Shown: positions 1 through 8,743, counted from the first letter of the stretch. The stretch: DNA of 43,138 bases from Magnetococcus sp. PR-3 (GCF_036689865.1 NZ_JBAHUQ010000043.1:1-43138); one strand, 5' to 3'. A program made the numbers and translations. Notes: generated from the letters alone by a model not told the origin.

Positions 1-95
1 AGGGGGGCTGTGTTGATTTCTATTGCACCTGAGGGGACATCCCTATTTAATGGGCTTTTTTTCAATCACAACGGAAGTACTCACCTTTGCCACCC

Positions 96-1451
96 ATGGA
101 TATGGAAGCATTTTCCCAAGCCCACCCGCTTACTGAGCCCCAGCACGGTATCAGTCAATTAAACAACGGCCTGACCGTGGTTAGCTTTCCCATGCCTTGG
201 CTTCATGAGGTTGGGGTAACCATTCTTACCCGATCTGGAAGCCGTTTTGAGCTGGAAAGGGAGGCAGGTATTGCCCACTTTTTAGAGCATATGCTCTTTA
301 AGGGCACCAAACGTATTCCTGACCCGACCGAACTGCATACGCGGCTGGAAGCTTTGGCGGCGGATATGAATGCCGCCACGGGCCCGGAATCTAACCTCTA
401 CTGGTTGAATGTTCCCCCCATCCATTTGGAAGAGAGTTTGACGCTCTTTTCCGAACTGTTTACCGAGCCAGCTCTTTTGGGTATTGAAAATGAGCGGCAG
501 GTGATCTTGGCAGAGATGCGTGAAGATGAAAATGAAGCCGGGGAGAATACCCACCCTTTTGTGTTGGCCAGTGATCAACTGTGGAAAAATCATCCCCTGG
601 GTCGCTCCGTACTGGGTACCCGTGAAGCGGTAGAGAGCCTTCAAGTGGCGGATCTACAACGCTTTTTGGCCAAGCACTACCGGGGTGATAATATGGCCAT
701 TGCCTTCTTTGGTCCGGTGGAGCACAGCCATGTCCATGATCTGGCCAACAAGTGTTTAGGTGCATTGCCCTCGGGTCCTGGTGAGTCAACGCCACCACCA
801 CCAGCTATGCCCAAGGGACCCCACTGGTTGGCGGTGAACGATCCTACCGCACAGCTGTCAATAAGCCTGTTCTTCCGTGCCGCTGGCCAGCAGGACCCAG
901 CCCATTTTTACCCGACAGCGGCCATGCGCAGGCTGTTGGATGATGGCTTTGCCTCCCGCTTGCAAGCTCAGGTACGTGAGAAAAAAGGGTTGGTGTATGA
1001 CCTCTGGGCTGCCTATTCCGCCTATACGGATACCGGTACATTGGAGATTGGTGCATCGGTTTCTCCTGAAAATTTAGATAACCTGTTCAGTAATTTAATT
1101 CATCAACTGGATAAATTACGACACGAGCCTGCTTCTGAAGAGGAGTGGAAGCGCTTAATGACCCGCTGGTATGCGGCTTTGGGTAGTTCGCTGGATCGTC
1201 CATCTGAACTGGTGGAGCGCTATGTCAGTGACCATCTGTTCCGTTGCGTAGAGCCAGTGACTGATAGCTGGCAACGGGTACTGCAACTCACCCCCCAACA
1301 GGTGCAGTCCCAAGCAGAGCTGCTGCTGCAACCAGAAAATCTGGTGGTGGTTTTGGTGGGACCCAATGCGGAAAAGCATCGTGATGATCTGCAAGCCCGT
1401 TTTACGGAGACCCTGGCAGGCTGGACCATCAACAGCTCTTGGGAGGCGTAG
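96..1451 (+). CDS. M16-family zinc metallopeptidase (processing-protease type)
   Basis: Predicted zinc endopeptidase of the pitrilysin/mitochondrial-processing-peptidase family. The inverted zinc motif HFLEH is at about residues 61-65, followed by FKGT as in the family, and a downstream Glu-rich stretch (EMREDENEA, about 75 residues later) supplies the third metal ligand. The C-terminal half contains the usual R..KGLVYD segment. Length of about 451 residues matches single-chain bacterial M16B proteins. No signal peptide is evident. The start is uncertain: ATG at 96, ATG at 102 or TTG at 87; a GGAAG at 73-77 would suit TTG best. The substrate is unknown. It is a single gene ending before a 12-bp hairpin. 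Confidence 0.9.
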   Translation: MDMEAFSQAHPLTEPQHGISQLNNGLTVVSFPMPWLHEVGVTILTRSGSRFELEREAGIAHFLEHMLFKGTKRIPDPTELHTRLEALAADMNAATGPESNLYWLNVPPIHLEESLTLFSELFTEPALLGIENERQVILAEMREDENEAGENTHPFVLASDQLWKNHPLGRSVLGTREAVESLQVADLQRFLAKHYRGDNMAIAFFGPVEHSHVHDLANKCLGALPSGPGESTPPPPAMPKGPHWLAVNDPTAQLSISLFFRAAGQQDPAHFYPTAAMRRLLDDGFASRLQAQVREKKGLVYDLWAAYSAYTDTGTLEIGASVSPENLDNLFSNLIHQLDKLRHEPASEEEWKRLMTRWYAALGSSLDRPSELVERYVSDHLFRCVEPVTDSWQRVLQLTPQQVQSQAELLLQPENLVVVLVGPNAEKHRDDLQARFTETLAGWTINSSWEA

Positions 1452-1502
1452 AACAGACGATCTGTTTGGTCTACCCATACCGTTTATCGACCTTTAAACC
1501 AT

Positions 1503-1529
1503 AAGACCCGGCCAGATTGGCCGGGTCTT
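1503..1529 (+). terminator. hairpin downstream of the M16 peptidase
   Basis: A perfect 12-bp stem (AAGACCCGGCCA with its complement) closes a three-base loop 51 bases after the peptidase stop. The following T-run is poor (GTGGTTT), so it may be a weak intrinsic terminator or an mRNA-end-stabilising hairpin. Confidence 0.55.
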
Positions 1530-1792
1530 GTGGTTTAAGCTTCTGCCTAGGTGGGGTCAATCCACCCCGCGATAGATCTTCCCCATGGTTAAGATGAGCG
1601 TAGGAATCTTGCTTTTGTCTGCCCACCCTCTGTTTTATCGCCCATGTATCCAGACCTTTTAACATGCGTCGTGATCGTACGGTTGCAGGCTTTAGGGGTT
1701 AGAAAAAGGGTGGGCTACGCTCTATGGGCCTAGTGAGTGGTTGCTCTGTACTCTGGGTGGTGGTGCTTTAGGGGTATGGAAGAGGGGCCATA
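1530..1792. other. intergenic gap, no gene seen
   Basis: Between the peptidase hairpin and the htpX terminator there is only non-coding-looking sequence. Short open frames here have no plausible ribosome-binding site or recognisable product. I see no repeat or RNA fold worth reporting. Confidence 0.5.
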
Positions 1793-1822
1793 AAAAAGGC
1801 AGGAGGTTACCCCCCTGCCTTC
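1793..1822 (-). terminator. intrinsic terminator of htpX
   Basis: Read on the minus strand, a GC-rich stem (AAGGCAGG...CCTGCCTT) is followed by TTTTTTA. It lies 23 bases past the htpX stop codon and is oriented to terminate htpX. Confidence 0.75.
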
Positions 1823-1844
1823 AGTGTTCTGTATGCAACTCGGT

Positions 1845-2693
1845 TCAGCGGCCTGTTAAGTGCTCGAGACGTCTGATGCGCTCAGGGATGGGAGGGTGGG
1901 TAGAGAATAGATTGCCCAGACCACCGGCCAGAGGGTTGCAGATATACATATGGGCCGCAGCTGGGTGGGCCTCTGCGGTGCGGTTGGGAATTTGCTGAAC
2001 CCCACGCTCCAGTTTATCCAACGCACTGGCCAGCCATAGAGGGTTACCGCATAGCTCAGCCCCAATTTTATCGGCTTTATACTCCCGTGTCCGGGAGATC
2101 GCCATTTGAATCAGTGAGGCAGCGATGGGGGCTAAGATCATCATGACCAGACCCATGGCACCTCCGCCTCCCTCTTCCTCATTATTATGGCTACCGAAGA
2201 TCATAGCAAATTGGGCAATGTTGGCGATGGCGGTGATGGCCCCCGCAAAGGTGGCAGAGATGGTCCCGATGAGGGTGTCTCGATTAATGACATGGGCCAT
2301 TTCATGGGCCATGACGCCAGCCAGCTCTTCGCGGTTAAGTATCTGCATTAAGCCTGTAGTGGCCGCTACCGCAGCATGCGCAGGATCCCGCCCTGTGGCA
2401 AACGCGTTGGGGGAGGGGTCATTGATGACATAAACCCGAGGCATGGGGGCTTTGGCCCGTTTGGCCAGGGATTGTACCAAGCCATAGAGCTCGGGGGCCT
2501 CCCGGGGGCCAACCTCTTGGGCATTATGCATGCGTAGAACCATCTGGTCTGAATTCCAGTAGGCATAGAAGTTCATACCACCGGCAAAAATCAAAGCGAT
2601 AAGCATGCCGCCCTGGCCACCCAGGGCAAAGCCAATCATCATAAACAGTGCTGTGAGTCCAGCCAGTAGCACGGCTGTTTTCATGGTGTTCAT
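1845..2693 (-). CDS. htpX: HtpX-type membrane zinc metalloprotease
   Basis: Integral inner-membrane endopeptidase of family M48 that, in E. coli, degrades misfolded membrane proteins together with FtsH. Two N-terminal hydrophobic segments (residues 5-24 and 28-45) precede the cytoplasmic catalytic domain with zinc motif [10 protein letters not shown] (H130, E131, H134). Two further hydrophobic stretches follow around 145-200, and the conserved C-terminal THPP.PERI.RLE segment is present. Its 282 residues match the family. AGGAG seven bases before the ATG fixes the start. It is monocistronic with its own terminator. In many bacteria htpX is envelope- or heat-stress induced; no such promoter was identified here. 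Confidence 0.95.
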   Translation of the reverse strand: MNTMKTAVLLAGLTALFMMIGFALGGQGGMLIALIFAGGMNFYAYWNSDQMVLRMHNAQEVGPREAPELYGLVQSLAKRAKAPMPRVYVINDPSPNAFATGRDPAHAAVAATTGLMQILNREELAGVMAHEMAHVINRDTLIGTISATFAGAITAIANIAQFAMIFGSHNNEEEGGGGAMGLVMMILAPIAASLIQMAISRTREYKADKIGAELCGNPLWLASALDKLERGVQQIPNRTAEAHPAAAHMYICNPLAGGLGNLFSTHPPIPERIRRLEHLTGR

Positions 2694-3118
2694 CGATTAG
2701 CTCCTATTAGAAGAACAGAGGCCCGACCAACCAATAGAGATCTGTATGTCTCTATCCCATCCCCATAATCGTAAAAGGGAGGGGTGGTTTGTGGGTTCTG
2801 ATGGGTCGATATGAGGTGGCGAGGTCAAGCTCTGACCACGCAGCCACCCCTAAGCCTTTTCCAGGTTTAGCCTTATGTCCAGGCAAGAGGCTGTGACTCA
2901 GGGGGTGTTGCATCCCATGTTCATAGGGTGAGGAGAGCAAGTTTATGGTCACCCTGTTTGTGGCGTGGGGCTGCGGCATTTTATCTTAACAAAGGGGCCG
3001 GTCCGCTAAAAAAGCCTTGGTTGCCACATGCCAGGGGATAAAACAGATGATCACCCATACGCTGTTGGGGTGCCCCAACCATGATAACCTCTACTTCTTT
3101 AAACGTGTGGGCGCTCTC
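2694..3118. other. intergenic gap between htpX and fmt
   Basis: No gene is supported. The only clear structure is a perfect short inverted repeat GTTGGGG-TG-CCCCAAC at 3064-3079, downstream of fmt. It lacks a T-run on either strand. The htpX promoter must lie in the left part, but I cannot place a convincing -35/-10 pair. Confidence 0.4.
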
Positions 3119-4054
3119 TTATCCTTCGCCCAGGGTTTCACCCTTTTCCACGCCCCGCCCACGTAGCCAGTCTCCGGCAGCCATACGCTTTTTGCCAGCC
3201 GCTTGAACTTCGGCAAGGTGTAGGCTCCCTTCACCGCACGCGACAACAAAGCCATCCTTCTCAACCCGGATAACCTCACCCGGTTTACCTTCACCTTCCA
3301 CTACCGTAGCCGAGAAGAGCTTTAACGGTTTACCTTGCCAAGAGGTAAAGGTACATGGCCAGGGATCAAAGGCCTGTACGGCACGTTGAATTTCCGTCGC
3401 TGGTTGGCCCCAGTCCACCACCCCTTCCTCTTTTTTAAGTTTAGAGGCGTAGGTTACACCCTCTTCCGGCTGTATCCGTGGGGTGAGTCCCTTTTTGATC
3501 TTGGCCAAGGTGTCGACCAGTAACCAGCCCCCTGCACCCATCAACTGGTCATGTAGTAAGCCACCGGTGGTTTTTGAAAAAATAGTCTGTACCACGGTAC
3601 TGTACATGGGGCCGGTATCCAGCCCTTCTTCCATGGCCATAATGGTTACGCCGGTTTCACGGTCACCAGCTAGGATGGCGCGCTGAATGGGGGCAGCCCC
3701 TCGCCAGCGGGGGAGTAGGGAGGCGTGTACATTAATACAGCCATGGGGTGGAATATCCAGTACCTCGCGGGAGAGGATCTGCCCGTAGGCAACCACCACC
3801 ACTATATCAGGTTTTAGGGCGCGAAGATCGGCAACAGCCTCTGGCTCACGTAGCTTGTTGGGTTGAAAAACCGGAATATCATGTTGTTCAGCCAACAGTT
3901 TGACCGGTGTTTTCTGAACCTTCATCCCTCGGCCAACCGGCTTATCAGGCTGGGTAAAGACACCAACCACTTCATCCGGGCCATCTAGCAGTGCTTGCAG
4001 TGAACCGGCAGCAAAATCAGGCGTGCCCATAAAGACTACGCGCCATGTACTCAT
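3119..4054 (-). CDS. fmt: methionyl-tRNA formyltransferase
   Basis: Transfers a formyl group from 10-formyl-tetrahydrofolate to initiator Met-tRNA, permitting initiation with N-formylmethionine. The N-terminal Rossmann-like domain starts with VVFMGTPDFA. The catalytic triad is visible as N108 and H110 in INVHASLLP and D146 in EGLDTGPM, and the substrate loop SLLPRWRGAAPI is intact. A C-terminal OB-like tRNA-binding domain (about 205-311) follows. Its 311 residues are typical. Its ATG overlaps the def stop codon (TAATG), so the two are translationally coupled, and def removes the formyl group that Fmt adds. Confidence 0.97.
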   Translation of the reverse strand: MSTWRVVFMGTPDFAAGSLQALLDGPDEVVGVFTQPDKPVGRGMKVQKTPVKLLAEQHDIPVFQPNKLREPEAVADLRALKPDIVVVVAYGQILSREVLDIPPHGCINVHASLLPRWRGAAPIQRAILAGDRETGVTIMAMEEGLDTGPMYSTVVQTIFSKTTGGLLHDQLMGAGGWLLVDTLAKIKKGLTPRIQPEEGVTYASKLKKEEGVVDWGQPATEIQRAVQAFDPWPCTFTSWQGKPLKLFSATVVEGEGKPGEVIRVEKDGFVVACGEGSLHLAEVQAAGKKRMAAGDWLRGRGVEKGETLGEG

Positions 4055-4572
4055 TAGGCATGCTCCGCTTTAAGTTTTTTAAGTTTCTTAACGATCATAT
4101 TGCGTTTGAGCGCCGAGAGACGATCAATGAACAGGGTCCCGTCCAGATGGTCCATCTCATGCTGTAGACAGACCGCAAACAGACCGTGGGCATCCAAAGT
4201 AACCTCTTGCCCCAGTTCATTCAGGCCACGCACCGTCACATGTTCCTTACGGTGGACCTTGCCGGTGGTTTCTGGGACAGAAAGACACCCTTCATCCCAA
4301 GTGATCTCACCATCCGCCGCAATGATCTCTGGGTTCGCCAGGCAGTAGGGTTCACCATCACTACCCCCATCCTCGGAGTAGGTGACATCCACCACAATAA
4401 TCCGTTTGGAGATCCCAACCTGGGGCGCTGCCAAACCAATACCGGGGGCGTCATACATGGTCTCCAGCATATCTTTCATCAGTTGCTGGATGGTTTCATC
4501 GACAGCCTCCACAGGCTCCGCTTTCTTTTTTAAAACCGGATCTGGGGCTGTCACAATGGGTAAAATGGCCAT
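4054..4572 (-). CDS. def: peptide deformylase
   Basis: Removes the N-formyl group from nascent chains at the ribosome exit. All three family motifs are present: GIGLAAPQVG (about 45-54), EGCLSVP with metal ligand C96, and QHEMDHLDG with H138, E139 and H142. The Lys-rich C-terminal tail resembles the ribosome-binding helix of type I enzymes. Its 172 residues are normal. It is the first gene of the def-fmt operon, overlapping fmt by one base. Upstream lies the divergently oriented candidate small RNA unit. Confidence 0.97.
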   Translation of the reverse strand: MAILPIVTAPDPVLKKKAEPVEAVDETIQQLMKDMLETMYDAPGIGLAAPQVGISKRIIVVDVTYSEDGGSDGEPYCLANPEIIAADGEITWDEGCLSVPETTGKVHRKEHVTVRGLNELGQEVTLDAHGLFAVCLQHEMDHLDGTLFIDRLSALKRNMIVKKLKKLKAEHA

Positions 4573-4794
4573 TCAAGGCTCCTCAATTCACCACGATGGG
4601 TAATGTCTCTATGCACCATATGGGGTGTGTTGCGCCCCATTGCAAGCGTTCATGTGTGTTTAAAACAGCAGATAAACCGCTACTTCTACCGCTGTGATAC
4701 GTTACCCAACCAGTAAGTTCAAGGGTCATGGGGGAAAAAAGCATGACGAAGGGGCTAAAAGGGGGAAAAGCTGAATTTTCTAGCATAAAAATTA
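4573..4794. other. def upstream region
   Basis: Non-coding stretch that must contain the def-fmt promoter. No confident -35/-10 pair was found. The right end becomes strongly AT-rich as it enters the upstream region of the candidate small RNA. Confidence 0.4.
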
Positions 4795-4810
4795 GAATAT
4801 TTGAATATTC
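4795..4810. promoter_or_regulatory. inverted repeat upstream of the small-RNA promoter
   Basis: GAATAT-TTGA-ATATTC is a perfect inverted repeat with 6-bp arms. It lies just upstream of the putative -35 box at 4824, where an activator or repressor of the candidate RNA could bind. The regulator is unknown. Confidence 0.35.
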
Positions 4811-4823
4811 GATTTTTTACTAT

Positions 4824-4852
4824 TGCATTTAGGAATCGGACCCATTATTTTA
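4824..4852 (+). promoter_or_regulatory. candidate sigma-70 promoter of the small RNA
   Basis: TTGCAT (4824-4829) is separated by 16-17 bases from TATTTT/ATTTTA (4846-4852). This would start transcription near 4857-4860, exactly where the predicted closing stem of the RNA begins. The AT-rich upstream block would suit an UP element. Confidence 0.4.
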
Positions 4853-4856
4853 AGAA

Positions 4857-5015
4857 ATACCGAGGGGCTGGTGGTGGTCCGGTCAGATGTGCTCCGCTCA
4901 TCTTCCACGCTACCCCACCGCATTTGGTCAGGCTTACCTGTGTAAATAGGATCGCTGGCCCCTTTGTACCCTGATGCTGAACACCCCATGGATCCACGTC
5001 CATGGGGTTTTTTTT
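4857..5015 (+). ncRNA. candidate orphan structured small RNA of about 155 nt
   Basis: An orphan plus-strand unit between two minus-strand genes has a promoter-like sequence and a strong terminator but no open frame. The 5' end (UACCGAGGGGCU, 4858-4869) can pair with GGCCCCUUUGUA (4957-4968), closing a multi-branch fold. Inside are an arm around 4870-4919 with an AGAUG/CAUCU hairpin at its tip, and a small CAGG-CUUA-CCUG hairpin near 4929-4940. The terminator hairpin follows. It does not carry the SRP RNA or RNase P RNA motifs I know, and I cannot assign it to 6S RNA. Its function is unknown; it could be a base-pairing regulator or a divergent family member. Confidence 0.5.
4984..5015 (+). terminator. 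strong intrinsic terminator of the small RNA
   Basis: CCCCATGGA-TCCACG-TCCATGGGG has 9-bp perfect arms followed directly by eight T residues. It is oriented for plus-strand transcription, although no plus-strand protein gene precedes it. This is the main reason for proposing a small RNA. Confidence 0.8.
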
Positions 5016-5030
5016 GTTCTAAAATGGGTG

Positions 5031-5570
5031 TTAGGCGCAGGCAGAGTAGTTTTTGTTGTCAGGATCTGCTTGATCCAAGGGGTGGGGGTCTTGAAGTTTT
5101 TCGATTAGTTTAATCAGGCAGTTAAAGCTTTTTTGATAGATGCCTGGCTGGCGGCTTTCTCGGGGGCCCGCTATATTAAGGGTTTGAATCGGGTGGGCTG
5201 TGATCCACTGGCAAAGTGTGGAGATAAGATCGGGGTCTTGCAGGCAGCTTTGAATCTGTACGACCAGGAGTGGGCGGTTCAGGCGCTGGGCAAACTCCAC
5301 TGTACGGGCGGTACCCCCACTTACGGGCCCGTCGGTAAAGATCAGGGTGGCATCGGAATCCTGTACATTGAGCCGGTTACGTGCCAGATATCCCCCCTTG
5401 GCCAAGGGGCGCATGGGGTAGTGAGAAGAGAGGGGCCCATCCTCAGCACGCCGGTTTGCGGGAATCCACCCACCGCAGCTCAACCCTTGATGAATGGCGG
5501 CATCCAGTGCGGCTCTATCCACACCCGTTTGACCACCTGAGATAATTTTTTTAAGCATAATAGTATCCAT
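5031..5570 (-). CDS. putative molybdenum-carrier-like protein (Rossmann-type nucleotide-binding)
   Basis: The N-terminal IISGGQTGVDRAALDAAI is the signature of the putative molybdenum carrier family related to LOG/TIM44-like Rossmann proteins. GGWIPANRRAEDGPL follows, then the N.QDSDATLIF strand, as in the family. The founding plant-associated family member binds a molybdenum cofactor; whether this one does is inference from homology. About 179 residues from ATG at 5570; a second ATG at 5558 is equally possible since neither has a good ribosome-binding site. The C-terminus past about residue 160 looks unstructured. It is a single gene facing the small RNA terminator. A role in nucleotide rather than cofactor binding is an alternative. 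Confidence 0.75.
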   Translation of the reverse strand: MDTIMLKKIISGGQTGVDRAALDAAIHQGLSCGGWIPANRRAEDGPLSSHYPMRPLAKGGYLARNRLNVQDSDATLIFTDGPVSGGTARTVEFAQRLNRPLLVVQIQSCLQDPDLISTLCQWITAHPIQTLNIAGPRESRQPGIYQKSFNCLIKLIEKLQDPHPLDQADPDNKNYSACA

Positions 5571-5774
5571 TGCCTTGCGAAAATAACCATGAAAACCCTC
5601 TTAGTTATATTCCCTCGCAGGCGGTCTCTCTGTCAATAAAAGCTTTACGGATCGCAGGGTTTTTAAATGCATAGGGTTATATGCTGACGGTTGTGGTGTT
5701 GTGTAATGAAGTAAAGTTGTATGGTTAGGCATGGTTAAAATCAGGCGAGTGGCCTGTGGGTTTGAGCTGGGTGG

Positions 5775-6332
5775 TTATTTGACCAGCCGTAGGCTAGGTT
5801 TGGGACGTTGAGGGGGCGGATCTTCATCGGTTGGGGGTTCGACAACTGCAGGGGGTTCACTGCTGTGGCCTTCAACAATTTGTAGCTGTGGACGATTATT
5901 TTGAGCCTGCTCTTCATCCATCCGCAGTTTTTTAACCTGCTCCAAGGCCCCTTCAGGCATCTCAAACCCACCCTCTTGTTGTAAGGATTGGGAGAGCCAA
6001 TAGTTCTGTCGAACATCGTTGGGCATGGAGTCTGGCCATAACATGCCGTGGCCGGTATCGGGATTAAACGCCCCCCACAAAGTCCCGTAAGGGATAATGC
6101 AGTAGTGCGGGATGCCGCCAAAGCGCAGCTCCGACTCGACCGCATCTTCACCCACATGGATGGGTTGGGGCATCTGGCGGTTAAGCACCAGCCGCAGGCT
6201 GTTATCGTTTGCAAAGCGACGGGGGACTTCAGCCTGTTCTTGGGTCGCATCCACGCAGAGCATGACGCGGCCTTCCTCTTCAAGGAGGTAGCGTATTACA
6301 TCAGGCTTGGTGGGTTGTTCCGTGGTAACCAT
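5775..6332 (-). CDS. sspB: SspB-type ClpXP adaptor protein
   Basis: Adaptor that tethers ssrA-tagged and other substrates to the ClpXP protease. The N-terminal substrate-binding domain (about 1-110) shows the family features VDAT, a V..FA..N.I.LN-like segment and ESELRFGGIPH. An acidic, Pro-rich linker (about 135-170) ends in the C-terminal XB-like peptide RPKPSLRLVK, which closely resembles the ClpX-binding tail of E. coli SspB (RPALRVVK). Its 185 residues fit. The family call rests on the RFGGIP block plus the tail. A small upstream open frame ends three bases before this ATG and could couple its translation. Confidence 0.88.
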   Translation of the reverse strand: MVTTEQPTKPDVIRYLLEEEGRVMLCVDATQEQAEVPRRFANDNSLRLVLNRQMPQPIHVGEDAVESELRFGGIPHYCIIPYGTLWGAFNPDTGHGMLWPDSMPNDVRQNYWLSQSLQQEGGFEMPEGALEQVKKLRMDEEQAQNNRPQLQIVEGHSSEPPAVVEPPTDEDPPPQRPKPSLRLVK

Positions 6333-6335
6333 GCG

Positions 6336-6578
6336 CTAATCTCGACAGATGCCATTAACAGTGAGCGATTCCAACATCCTGCGCAATCTGACCGTAATTG
6401 GCAACGGACCGTCTGCGTCCAATAGCAGAACCCTTTGAGCAAAAATAGACTTTTTCATCGTAAGGCCGTGCATGAAGGGGGCAGATAAGGCATGCTCCAA
6501 AACATATACGTTGGGATCACCCCACGGTTTTCCTGGGGTTGAAAAGCGTGTATATGTAAAATTCAGGGTGGGTAGCAC
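6336..6578 (-). CDS. possible small upstream ORF of sspB
   Basis: An 80-codon frame starting with GTG ends in TAG three bases before the sspB ATG, which lacks a clear ribosome-binding site of its own. That spacing would suit translational coupling. The peptide has no motif I recognise; an internal ATG would give a shorter version of about 40 residues beginning MKKSIFAQ. Its 5' end is close to the divergent fpr gene. It may simply be a chance frame in the sspB leader. Confidence 0.25.
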   Translation of the reverse strand: MLPTLNFTYTRFSTPGKPWGDPNVYVLEHALSAPFMHGLTMKKSIFAQRVLLLDADGPLPITVRLRRMLESLTVNGICRD

Positions 6579-6607
6579 ATGCTTTAACCAAATAGGGAGA
6601 GCTGGGC

Positions 6608-7432
6608 ATGGTAACGGCGAATGCGTATAACGCCACAGTGGTAGAACGTCTGAATATTACCCCCAACTTGATGATTGTTCGGGTTAAGCCGGATCTATCA
6701 AGCTTTGCCTACAAAGCTGGGCAGTTTGCGGTGTTGGGTCTTAAACGTGAAGCACTCCGTATTCCTGAATCGGATCCTGAAGAGGTTCCAGAAGAGAAGG
6801 CCCAACGTCTGGTCCGGCGTGCTTATTCGATCAGCAGTGGTAGCCATGAGGACTATTTGGAGTTTTATATCTCCCTGGTGCAAAGTGGTGAGTTGACCCC
6901 ACGTCTGTTTGCTTTGCAGGAGGGGGATCGACTGTTCTTAGGAAAATCAGCCAGTGGCTTTTTTACCTTAGACCGCGTACCGCCGGGGCAGAATATTTTA
7001 ATGATCTCCACCGGTACTGGGTTGGCACCTTATATCAGCATGGTTCGTACCATGGCCTTAGGTATTGGGTGTCCGGTAACCCCCATTGCGGTGGTGCATG
7101 GTGCCAGTTACTCCTGGGATCTGGGATACCGCACAGAGTTGGAAGGGTTAACCCGTCAGTGTGATCACTTCCGCTATGTTCCTGTCGTTTCACGTCCGCA
7201 GGATGATAAGGACTGGGCCGGCCGTACCGGTCGCTTGAATGAGTGGGTTGAGAACAAGAAGGCGCTGGAAGAGGCGTGTGGTTTTCCGTTAGACCCCGCC
7301 CATACCCACATTTTTCTGTGTGGTAATCCTGGTATGGTCGAGTTTTCGGAGCAGTATTTGGTTGATAACCATGGCTATGATGCTGGATCCAAAAAAGACC
7401 CCGGCAATTTGCATGCAGAGAAGTATTGGTAG
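6608..7432 (+). CDS. fpr: ferredoxin/flavodoxin-NADP+ reductase
   Basis: FAD enzyme exchanging electrons between NADPH and ferredoxin or flavodoxin. The FAD-binding barrel has RRAYSISSG (about 76-84). The NADP domain carries GTGLAPYISM, VHGASY and CGNPGMVE. The C-terminus ends in an aromatic HAEKYW, like the E. coli-type Fpr tail that stacks on the flavin. Its 274 residues are slightly longer than the 248-258 usual for this class because of an insert around residues 50-70 (ESDPEEVPEEKAQ). AGGGAG nine bases before ATG supports the start. It is monocistronic and convergent with truD. Confidence 0.93.
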   Translation: MVTANAYNATVVERLNITPNLMIVRVKPDLSSFAYKAGQFAVLGLKREALRIPESDPEEVPEEKAQRLVRRAYSISSGSHEDYLEFYISLVQSGELTPRLFALQEGDRLFLGKSASGFFTLDRVPPGQNILMISTGTGLAPYISMVRTMALGIGCPVTPIAVVHGASYSWDLGYRTELEGLTRQCDHFRYVPVVSRPQDDKDWAGRTGRLNEWVENKKALEEACGFPLDPAHTHIFLCGNPGMVEFSEQYLVDNHGYDAGSKKDPGNLHAEKYW

Positions 7433-7690
7433 GCGGTCTGTTCAGGCGGTGTGGGGTCAGATTGGGTCGATGCCTGAGCATGCCTAGGCATGGTTGGTCC
7501 ACCCTTGACGTCAAAAGCAGACCTGTAAGTGGGCGGCGGTTCAAAATAGGAGGCGACCCTCAGGTGTCGCTTGCTTGAGTGGCAGCATGGGGTATGGCCG
7601 GCCCTGTGGCAGGGTGGTTCCTGTTTGACGGGATAGGGCCAGAGACATTGCTGACGTGCCCCTGTCCCCTACCTGGGGGCGCCTTAAGCC

Positions 7691-8743
7691 CTACATATAC
7701 TCCCGCATGACACTGGTGGCAAAGCAGCCTCGGGGTAAGGTGAAGGTAGCCACCAGATCTTCGCCCTCCCAGCTATGGGTTAAATCCTGTGGCATTAAGC
7801 GCATAGCCCGCCGAGCCCCCTTCATACCAAACCGGTTCAATAGGTCGATAACATCGGCCTCTGCGTGTGCCACCAGCTCTTCGTACTTGGCCGCTTCACC
7901 GGTGGGTGCCAGCAGGTCCTGACCAAAGAGAGGGCCTGAGGGGTGGATCTCCCTGGCATCAAAGCGGGGTTGTTCTGCGCAGAGATCTTCCACCCGGAAT
8001 GAAGCGGTACGACCGGCCAGCTGTACCACATCACCCTCTAACAGGGTTTGGAATAGGTTGGCCTGTAAGCGTGCCGCAACAACCCGGTTAAACAGCTCAG
8101 AACGCACAGCAGAGATCTGCAGCCCCTCGGTGTTACGGTTACCCTTGCGGCGTTTGCGCCCAGCTTTAAGGAGCTTTATGCCCTGATCCCAGTTGTCGCC
8201 ATCCCGACCAAAGCGCTGGGGGCCAAAATAGTTGGGGGCCCCCTGGGTTAAGATACGTTGCCGGGCCTGTTCAGCCAGAGTGTGGCGCTGTTCCATGGAG
8301 AGCGTATCATCACACCCCCGCAGACGAATGATAAAGCGGTTGCCCGAGAGCATGCCGGGTTTAATTTTGCGTCGGTCGCGGTTGAGTGTAAGCAGGGTGA
8401 TCCCCTCCAGCAGCTCTTGGTCCCAACCTTTGGGGGGGGACTTGCCAGGGAGGTGTACGGAAAAATCTTGAATGGTGATGGCGTGCCGATCTTTTTGTCC
8501 CGCAAAACCGATGTTTTTACGGGGTACGCCAAAACGTCGACAGAGCCATCCTGCGACTTGGTCTGTCGTTAAATCCTGCTTTTGAATACGTAAAATCCAG
8601 TGCTCTCCATCCCCACTTAAGGGGTCGGGTCGCAGTTCCTCGACATGGAAGTCTGCTGGCTGTTGTTTAAGGTAACCCCCCAACCCCTTGTGTGACGTGA
8701 GTTTGGGCAGTTGTGGCTGAATGGCTGAAATTTCACGATTCAT
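7691..8743 (-). CDS. truD: tRNA pseudouridine(13) synthase
   Basis: Isomerises U13 in the D-arm of tRNA-Glu to pseudouridine. The catalytic motif GFAGQKDRHA carries D85 (D80 in E. coli), and NYFGPQRFGRDGDN is the family's second signature. The C-terminal L.PRG.FATSVMREY is also conserved. Its 350 residues equal the E. coli enzyme. The ATG at 8743 has only a weak ribosome-binding site. It lies divergent from rho, whose leader occupies the shared upstream region. Confidence 0.96.
   Translation of the reverse strand: MNREISAIQPQLPKLTSHKGLGGYLKQQPADFHVEELRPDPLSGDGEHWILRIQKQDLTTDQVAGWLCRRFGVPRKNIGFAGQKDRHAITIQDFSVHLPGKSPPKGWDQELLEGITLLTLNRDRRKIKPGMLSGNRFIIRLRGCDDTLSMEQRHTLAEQARQRILTQGAPNYFGPQRFGRDGDNWDQGIKLLKAGRKRRKGNRNTEGLQISAVRSELFNRVVAARLQANLFQTLLEGDVVQLAGRTASFRVEDLCAEQPRFDAREIHPSGPLFGQDLLAPTGEAAKYEELVAHAEADVIDLLNRFGMKGARRAMRLMPQDLTHSWEGEDLVATFTLPRGCFATSVMREYM

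Noticed and set aside
1-86. Tail of an upstream gene at the left edge
   Set aside because: One frame is open through the edge, but it runs on into the M16 peptidase in a different frame and shows no coding signal or family.
4857-5015. SRP RNA, RNase P RNA or tmRNA at the orphan RNA unit
   Set aside because: Lacks the GGAAGGAAGCAGC-type SRP loop and RNase P core motifs, is too short for RNase P RNA, and has no tRNA-like CCA end. 6S RNA cannot be excluded, but I see no match to its conserved parts.
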